Below are positions 59,488-64,000 of a stretch of 64,000 bases of DNA, piece by piece. The translations under genes were made by a program, and so were the position numbers. The notes under the pieces were generated by a model. It did not search any database and was not told the DNA's origin. It saw only the letters and a program-made list of their open reading frames with translations. Source of the stretch: CBDFKF01 sp965248765 (GTDB lineage Bacteria; Pseudomonadota; Alphaproteobacteria; VGEJ01); NCBI GenBank assembly GCA_965248765.1, contig CBDFKF010000002.1, forward strand, positions 124,001-188,000. The letters run 5' to 3'. The stretch's first letter is position 1, and every line of letters begins with the position of its first letter.

Positions 59488-59525
59488 TAAAGTGCGGCAA
59501 CAAGTGATCGCGGGGGAGCGGGACG

Positions 59526-59966
59526 ATGGCGGGCAGCGTCAACAAGGTCATCCTGATCGGCAATCTGGGGCGCGATCCCGAGGTCCGCCACACCCAGGCG
59601 GGCGATCCCATTGTTCATCTCAACGTCGCAACCTCAGAATCGTGGAAGGATCGCGACACGGGCGAGCGCCGCGAACGCACGGAGTGGCACCGTGTGGTGA
59701 TCTTCAACCAGAACCTTGGCCGTATCGCCGAGCAGTACTTGCGCAAGGGTGCCAAGGTCTATCTCGAAGGCCAGGTGCAGACGCGCAAATGGACCGACCA
59801 GAGCGGGCAGGAGCGCTACACCACCGAGGTGGTGCTGCAGCGCTATCGCGGTGAGCTCACGATGCTCGATAGCCGCGGTGGCGGCGAGGCAGCAGGCGCC
59901 TCGACCGATTCCGGCGAGGTCGCGAGCGATCTCCGAGCGGATCTCGACGACGAGATCCCGTTCTGA
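59526..59966 (+). CDS. ssb: Single-stranded DNA-binding protein
   Basis: 146-residue SSB with the OB-fold N-terminus (MAGSVNKVILIGNLGRDPEVR), the conserved ERTEWHRVVIFNQNLGRIAEQYLRKGAKVYLEG, a Gly/Ala/Ser-rich linker shorter than usual, and the protein-interaction tail DLDDEIPF. Coats single-stranded DNA and recruits repair and replication enzymes. A GGGGGAG ribosome binding site precedes the ATG. Upstream of gyrA as in many alphaproteobacteria. Confidence 0.97.
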   Translation: MAGSVNKVILIGNLGRDPEVRHTQAGDPIVHLNVATSESWKDRDTGERRERTEWHRVVIFNQNLGRIAEQYLRKGAKVYLEGQVQTRKWTDQSGQERYTTEVVLQRYRGELTMLDSRGGGEAAGASTDSGEVASDLRADLDDEIPF

Positions 59967-60099
59967 AACCGAGCACCCCGTGGGCCATCGAACGGGCGCG
60001 GTTGGCGCTGAATCTTGTCATTTGTTCAAACTGTTTTGCGCGAGCCTATAGATTGTCTCGCCAGGCCGCCGTGATCGCGCCGGCCCTTTCTCTCACGCC

Positions 60100-62712
60100 A
60101 TGAGCACCACCGACCTTCCGGCCCACGACATCGCGCCCGTAAGTCTCGAAGACGAGATGCGGCGCAGCTACCTCGACTACGCGATGAGCGTAATCGTCTC
60201 GCGTGCGCTGCCCGATGCACGGGACGGCCTCAAGCCGGTGCACCGGCGAATCCTCTTCGCGATGCAGGAAGGGGGCTATACCGCGGATCGGCCGTACCGT
60301 AAGTCCGCACGTATCGTCGGCGACGTCATGGGTAAGTACCACCCGCACGGCGATCAGGCGATTTACGATGCCATGGTGCGCATGGCGCAAGCGTTCTCGA
60401 TGCGTCTACCGCTGCTCGACGGGCAGGGAAACTTCGGTTCCATCGACGGTGATCCGCCGGCGGCCATGCGCTACACCGAGGTCCGCATGGCGCAGGCCGC
60501 GCACGCGCTCCTCGAGGATATCGACAAGGACACCGTCGACTTCGAGGAGAACTACGACGCCTCGGCGCGAGAGCCGGTGGTGCTGCCGGCCCGCTTCCCA
60601 AACTTGCTTGTCAATGGCGCCGGTGGCATCGCGGTGGGCATGGCGACCAACATTCCGCCTCATAACCTGGGCGAGACGATCGATGCTTGCATCGCCCTGA
60701 TCGATGACCCGGACATCTTGATCACTGGGCTGATGGAGCACATGCAGGCGCCCGACTTCCCCACCGGCGGCATCATTATAGGGATGGCGGGAACCGTATC
60801 AGCGTTTACGACCGGCCGCGGCTCGGTGGTCGTGCGCGGCAGGGCGCACGTGGAGACGATCCGCAAGGACCGCGACGCCATTGTGGTCACGGAGATTCCT
60901 TACCAGGTCAACAAAACCAGGCTGGTTGAGCAGATCGCCGAGGTCGCCCGGAGCAAGCGGGTGGAGGGGATCGCCGAGCTCCGGGATGAGTCCGATCGAG
61001 ACGGCATGCGGGTCGTCATCGAGGTGCGCCGCGACGTGAACATCGAGGTCGTGCTCAACCAGCTCTATCGCTACACCCAGCTGCAGACAAGCTTCGGCGT
61101 CAATGCTCTGGCTCTGAACCGCGGTCGGCCCGAGCTCATGAACCTCAAGCAGCTCCTAACGGCCTTCGTCACGTTCCGCGAGGAGGTCATCGTCCGCCGC
61201 ACACGGCACGAGCTCGTCAAAGCGCGCGAGCGGGCCATGCTTTTGGTTGGGCTTGCCGTTGCAGTGGCCAATGTGGATGCGGTGATCGCCCTAATCCGCG
61301 CGGCGCCCGATCCCGCGGTGGCGCGGGAGCGCCTGGTGGCTGAGACGTGGCCGGCGGCCAATGTGGCATCGCTGATCGCCATGGTCGATCAGGCCGGCCC
61401 TGGTGTCATCGATGGCACGTATCATCTCAATGAGGCACAGGCGCGCGCCATCCTCGAGCTTCGACTGCAACGGCTGACGGCTCTCGAGCGCGACAAGATC
61501 TCGGAGGACCTTAAAGAGCTTGTTACGAAGATTGCCGGGTACCTCGAAATCCTGCAGGACCGCGCAAAGCTGATTGCCGTGCTACGCGGAGAGCTCACCG
61601 CAGTGCGCGAGAGGTTTGCAACACAGCGACGGACCGAGATCGAGGCCAGCGCTATCGAGCATGCCGACGAGGACCTGATCCAGCGTGAAGATATGGTTAT
61701 CACGGTGACCCACACCGGCTACATCAAACGCGTCCCCCTCAGCACCTATCGGGCACAGCGCCGCGGCGGCAAGGGGCGGGCCGGGATGGCGACACGTGAG
61801 GAGGATTTCGTCACCCAGGTCTTCGTCGTCAACACACACACGCCGGTATTGTTCTTCTCGAGCCACGGTAAGGTGTACAGTCTCAAGACATACCGTCTGC
61901 CGCCAGCGGCGCCGCAGGCTCGCGGCAAGGCCATGGTGAACATCTTGCCGCTCGCCGAAGGCGAGACCATTACCACTCTAATGCCGATGCCCGAGGACGA
62001 AGACCAATGGCATGAGCTGCAGCTCATGTTTGCCACCGAGCGCGGTCGCGTCCGCCGCAACGCCCTCTCCGACTTCACCAACATCATGGCAAACGGCAAG
62101 ATCGCGATGCGGTTGGATCCGGGCGATCGGCTGATCGGCGTTCAGACTTGCAACGAGGACGACGACATCCTGTTGGCCGCGCGCAACGGTAAGTGCATAC
62201 GCTTCGCGGTGACTGATGTTCGTCTATTCAAAGGCCGTAACTCGTCGGGGGTGCGGGGAATGAGGCTAACCGACGACGATACGGTCATTTCGATGTCCGT
62301 GCTGCGCCATGTCGAAGTCGAGACGGCGGAACGCGAGGCCTATCTGCGGGAGACGGTGACACTTGCGCCCGACCGCAAGACCGACCTCGCCGCGGGCGAG
62401 CAATTCTTGCTGTCGGCGACAGAAAACGGATACGGCAAGCGCACGTCGGCCTACGAGTACCGTGTGGCGGGGCGCGGTGGCCAGGGCATTATCAACATCG
62501 AGACCTCGTCGCGAAACGGCCCGGTTGTTGCGAGCTTTCCGGTCGACAACGATCACGAAATCATGCTGGTCACCGATGGTGGGCAGATCATCCGCATGCC
62601 CATCGACGACATACGGATTGCGGGCCGAAATACCCAAGGTGTAATTTTGTTCCGCACCGGCCAGGGCGAACGCGTCGTCTCGGTCGCGCGGCTCGATGAG
62701 AGCGGGGACTGA
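60100..62712 (+). CDS. gyrA: DNA gyrase subunit A
   Basis: 870 residues. The breakage-reunion domain has KPVHRRILFAM, KYHPHGDQAIYDAMVRMAQ and catalytic Tyr125 in AAMRYTEVRM. The C-terminal beta-pinwheel has the GyrA-box-like AQRRGGKGRAG (about residue 556), which distinguishes gyrase from topoisomerase IV. At the position of E. coli Ser83 this protein has Gln86, while the Asp87 equivalent (Asp90) is kept. The 133-base leader region has an AT-richer block with TTGTTC and TATAGAT that could be a promoter. Confidence 0.97.
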   Translation: MSTTDLPAHDIAPVSLEDEMRRSYLDYAMSVIVSRALPDARDGLKPVHRRILFAMQEGGYTADRPYRKSARIVGDVMGKYHPHGDQAIYDAMVRMAQAFSMRLPLLDGQGNFGSIDGDPPAAMRYTEVRMAQAAHALLEDIDKDTVDFEENYDASAREPVVLPARFPNLLVNGAGGIAVGMATNIPPHNLGETIDACIALIDDPDILITGLMEHMQAPDFPTGGIIIGMAGTVSAFTTGRGSVVVRGRAHVETIRKDRDAIVVTEIPYQVNKTRLVEQIAEVARSKRVEGIAELRDESDRDGMRVVIEVRRDVNIEVVLNQLYRYTQLQTSFGVNALALNRGRPELMNLKQLLTAFVTFREEVIVRRTRHELVKARERAMLLVGLAVAVANVDAVIALIRAAPDPAVARERLVAETWPAANVASLIAMVDQAGPGVIDGTYHLNEAQARAILELRLQRLTALERDKISEDLKELVTKIAGYLEILQDRAKLIAVLRGELTAVRERFATQRRTEIEASAIEHADEDLIQREDMVITVTHTGYIKRVPLSTYRAQRRGGKGRAGMATREEDFVTQVFVVNTHTPVLFFSSHGKVYSLKTYRLPPAAPQARGKAMVNILPLAEGETITTLMPMPEDEDQWHELQLMFATERGRVRRNALSDFTNIMANGKIAMRLDPGDRLIGVQTCNEDDDILLAARNGKCIRFAVTDVRLFKGRNSSGVRGMRLTDDDTVISMSVLRHVEVETAEREAYLRETVTLAPDRKTDLAAGEQFLLSATENGYGKRTSAYEYRVAGRGGQGIINIETSSRNGPVVASFPVDNDHEIMLVTDGGQIIRMPIDDIRIAGRNTQGVILFRTGQGERVVSVARLDESGD

Positions 62713-62745
62713 AAGCGCGGGTGGGGCCGGGCGAGCGGGGCGATT

Positions 62746-63282
62746 GTGAGCGAGTTGACGGCCGTATATCCGGGCACCTTCGATCCGATCACCAACGGAC
62801 ACATGGATATAGTCACGCGGGCCGCTCGCTTGGTGGATCGGCTCGTGATCGGTGTCGCCGGCAATGCCGGCAAGACTCCGATGTTCGATTTGAACGAGCG
62901 CCTCGACATGGTTCGGCGCGAGATCCAATCGTTGAATAGCGATGGATCGCCCGTAGTCGAAGCGCGGCCGTTCGACAACCTGCTCATGCAATTCGCAAGC
63001 GCGATGGACGCGCGGATGATCGTGCGTGGCTTGCGCGCGGTCTCGGACTTCGATTTCGAGTTCCAGATGGTCGGCATGAACGCGCGGCTGAACCCGGATA
63101 TCGAGATCGTTTTCCTGATGGCCTCTGAGCGCCACCAGTTCATCGCGTCGCGCTTCGTCAAGGAGATTGCGCTATTGGGCGGCGATGTCTCGAGCTTCGT
63201 TTCGCATAACGTAGCGCGGCAACTCGAGGCCAAGGTCGCGCTACCGAACACACCGCGGGCTGCAACTGAGAGACAACTTTAG
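62746..63282 (+). CDS. coaD: Phosphopantetheine adenylyltransferase
   Basis: Penultimate step of coenzyme A synthesis: ATP + 4'-phosphopantetheine to dephospho-CoA. The nucleotidyltransferase motif YPGTFDPITNGHMDI is at the N-terminus, with RGLRAVSDFDFEFQM and the later SSFVSHNVARQL. 178 residues, slightly longer than the usual 160-170 because of a C-terminal tail. The GTG at 62746 is 33 bases after gyrA. Confidence 0.96.
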   Translation: MSELTAVYPGTFDPITNGHMDIVTRAARLVDRLVIGVAGNAGKTPMFDLNERLDMVRREIQSLNSDGSPVVEARPFDNLLMQFASAMDARMIVRGLRAVSDFDFEFQMVGMNARLNPDIEIVFLMASERHQFIASRFVKEIALLGGDVSSFVSHNVARQLEAKVALPNTPRAATERQL

Positions 63283-63284
63283 GC

Positions 63285-63851
63285 ATGAAGTTCAATACGT
63301 TGATTGGAAAAGGTATTATCGGTATGGGGATCGGCGCGTTTGCACTCGGCGTCGGGGGCGGTGACGGCACCGCTGGAGATCTGGAGAACACACTGTATCT
63401 CGATCTCAAGGACGGCCGCGTAGTGATCGAGCTGTGGCCGGATCTTGCGCCCAACCATGTCGCCCGCATCAAAGATCTGGCGCGAGAAAGCTTCTACGAC
63501 GGGATCGTCTTCCACCGTGTGATCGAAGGATTCATGGCCCAGACGGGTGATCCAACGGGCCGAGGCACCGGCGGCTCTGGGAAGAAGCTAAAGGCCGAGT
63601 TCACGAACACACCCCACCTGCGCGGCACGGTATCGATGGCACGCGCGCGCGATCCGGACAGCGCTGACAGCCAGTTCTTCATAGTGTTCGCGCCAGCCTC
63701 CTATCTGGATGGCGAGTACACTATTTGGGGCCGAGTGGTGAGCGGAATGGAATTCGTCGACAACATCAAAAAAGGCGATCCACAATCGGGAGAGGTGCGC
63801 GATCCTGATAGCATCGTGCGCCTACAGGTGGCGGCAGACGTCACTGAGTAG
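63285..63851 (+). CDS. Cyclophilin-type peptidyl-prolyl isomerase, probably exported
   Basis: 188 residues. A hydrophobic N-terminal stretch (IGKGIIGMGIGAFALGVGG) suggests a signal or anchor to the periplasm. The cyclophilin core has FYDGIVFHRVIEGFMAQTGDPTGRGTGG, GTVSMARA and SQFFIVFA, with the catalytic Arg in FHRV. It catalyses cis-trans isomerisation of prolyl bonds. Placed 2 bases after coaD and 29 before queA. Confidence 0.93.
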   Translation: MKFNTLIGKGIIGMGIGAFALGVGGGDGTAGDLENTLYLDLKDGRVVIELWPDLAPNHVARIKDLARESFYDGIVFHRVIEGFMAQTGDPTGRGTGGSGKKLKAEFTNTPHLRGTVSMARARDPDSADSQFFIVFAPASYLDGEYTIWGRVVSGMEFVDNIKKGDPQSGEVRDPDSIVRLQVAADVTE

Positions 63852-63880
63852 CACTGCCGCCCCCTGCCACGGCGGCGTCT

Positions 63881-64000
63881 ATGCGACTTGCCGAGTTCGA
63901 TTTCGATCTGCCCTTAGATCGGATCGCTGAGCGACCCGTCACGCCACGCGATTCAGCACGCCTACTGGTCGTTCGCGGCGGTGCCTCGGCGGACCGCCAC
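63881..64000 (+). CDS. queA: S-adenosylmethionine:tRNA ribosyltransferase-isomerase, 5' part
   Basis: The first 40 codons before the window ends: MRLAEFDFDLPLDRIAERPV then TPRDSARLLVV, the standard QueA N-terminus. QueA adds the epoxycyclopentane precursor in queuosine synthesis. The coaD-ppi-queA order is usual in alphaproteobacteria. Confidence 0.92.
   Translation, partial: MRLAEFDFDLPLDRIAERPVTPRDSARLLVVRGGASADRH

Overview
The window looks like a chromosomal segment of a GC-rich alphaproteobacterium, probably Rhodospirillales-like. The assignment rests on gene order: rmuC<>def-fmt-truA; chvI-chvG-hprK-rapZ-(EIIA)-ahcY-tsaE-amgK-murU-addB-addA-trxA facing trpF-trpB-trpA-accD-folC; and ssb-gyrA-coaD-ppi-queA. 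The AddAB-type recombination nuclease, short HprK and ChvG/ChvI pair agree. I saw no rRNA, tRNA or CRISPR array, and no gene-free stretch longer than about 300 bases.

Layout. 1-4.6 kb: rmuC (cut by the window edge), def-fmt-truA, a DM13 protein and a shortened pirin. 4.6-7.4 kb: a frameshifted PEP-CTERM surface protein behind two identical upstream repeats, and a frameshifted TylF-type methyltransferase. 7.4-16.5 kb: a giant AsmA protein, a membrane protein and dapE on the minus strand, then a double-headed Nfu, an ATP-grasp enzyme, a GFA protein and cutA. 16.5-18.8 kb: an amino acid oxidation pair. 18.9-38.4 kb: the trp/accD/folC block, the trxA-addAB-murU-amgK-tsaE-ahcY block, and the rapZ-hprK-chvG-chvI signalling block, in which EIIA is reduced to a 48-residue remnant and ptsH is missing. 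38.5-39.8 kb: IS copy 1. 39.9-43.3 kb: a broken HugZ-like gene, a motA with an amber codon, motB and an aldo/keto reductase. 43.3-48.1 kb: a periplasmic redox island containing a lipoprotein with 41 cysteines in Asn-Pro-Cys repeats fused to a cytochrome P460 domain, a cytochrome c, a sulfurtransferase, two small cysteine-bearing exported proteins and a SCO protein. 48.2-56 kb: a catabolic island (M81 peptidase, orphan HigA, sarcosine/dimethylglycine dehydrogenase-like flavoprotein, class V PLP enzyme, RidA, benzoylformate decarboxylase-like enzyme). 56-58.5 kb: a metH remnant cut by IS copy 2. 58.5-64 kb: a frameshifted DMT transporter and the ssb-gyrA-coaD-ppi-queA block.

Two themes stand out. 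First, damage is selective: at least eight accessory genes carry frameshifts, nonsense codons or truncation, while long housekeeping genes (addA, addB, gyrA, the AsmA gene, the trp genes) read through without a break. With IS copies present, this suggests ongoing genome erosion more than uniform sequencing error, although a few lesions are consistent with homopolymer miscalls. Second, the Asn-Pro-Cys repeat P460 lipoprotein and the divergent cytochrome/sulfurtransferase/SCO operon form the best candidate here for an undescribed periplasmic metal or electron-handling system. Functions are inferred from motifs read by eye; no database search was possible.
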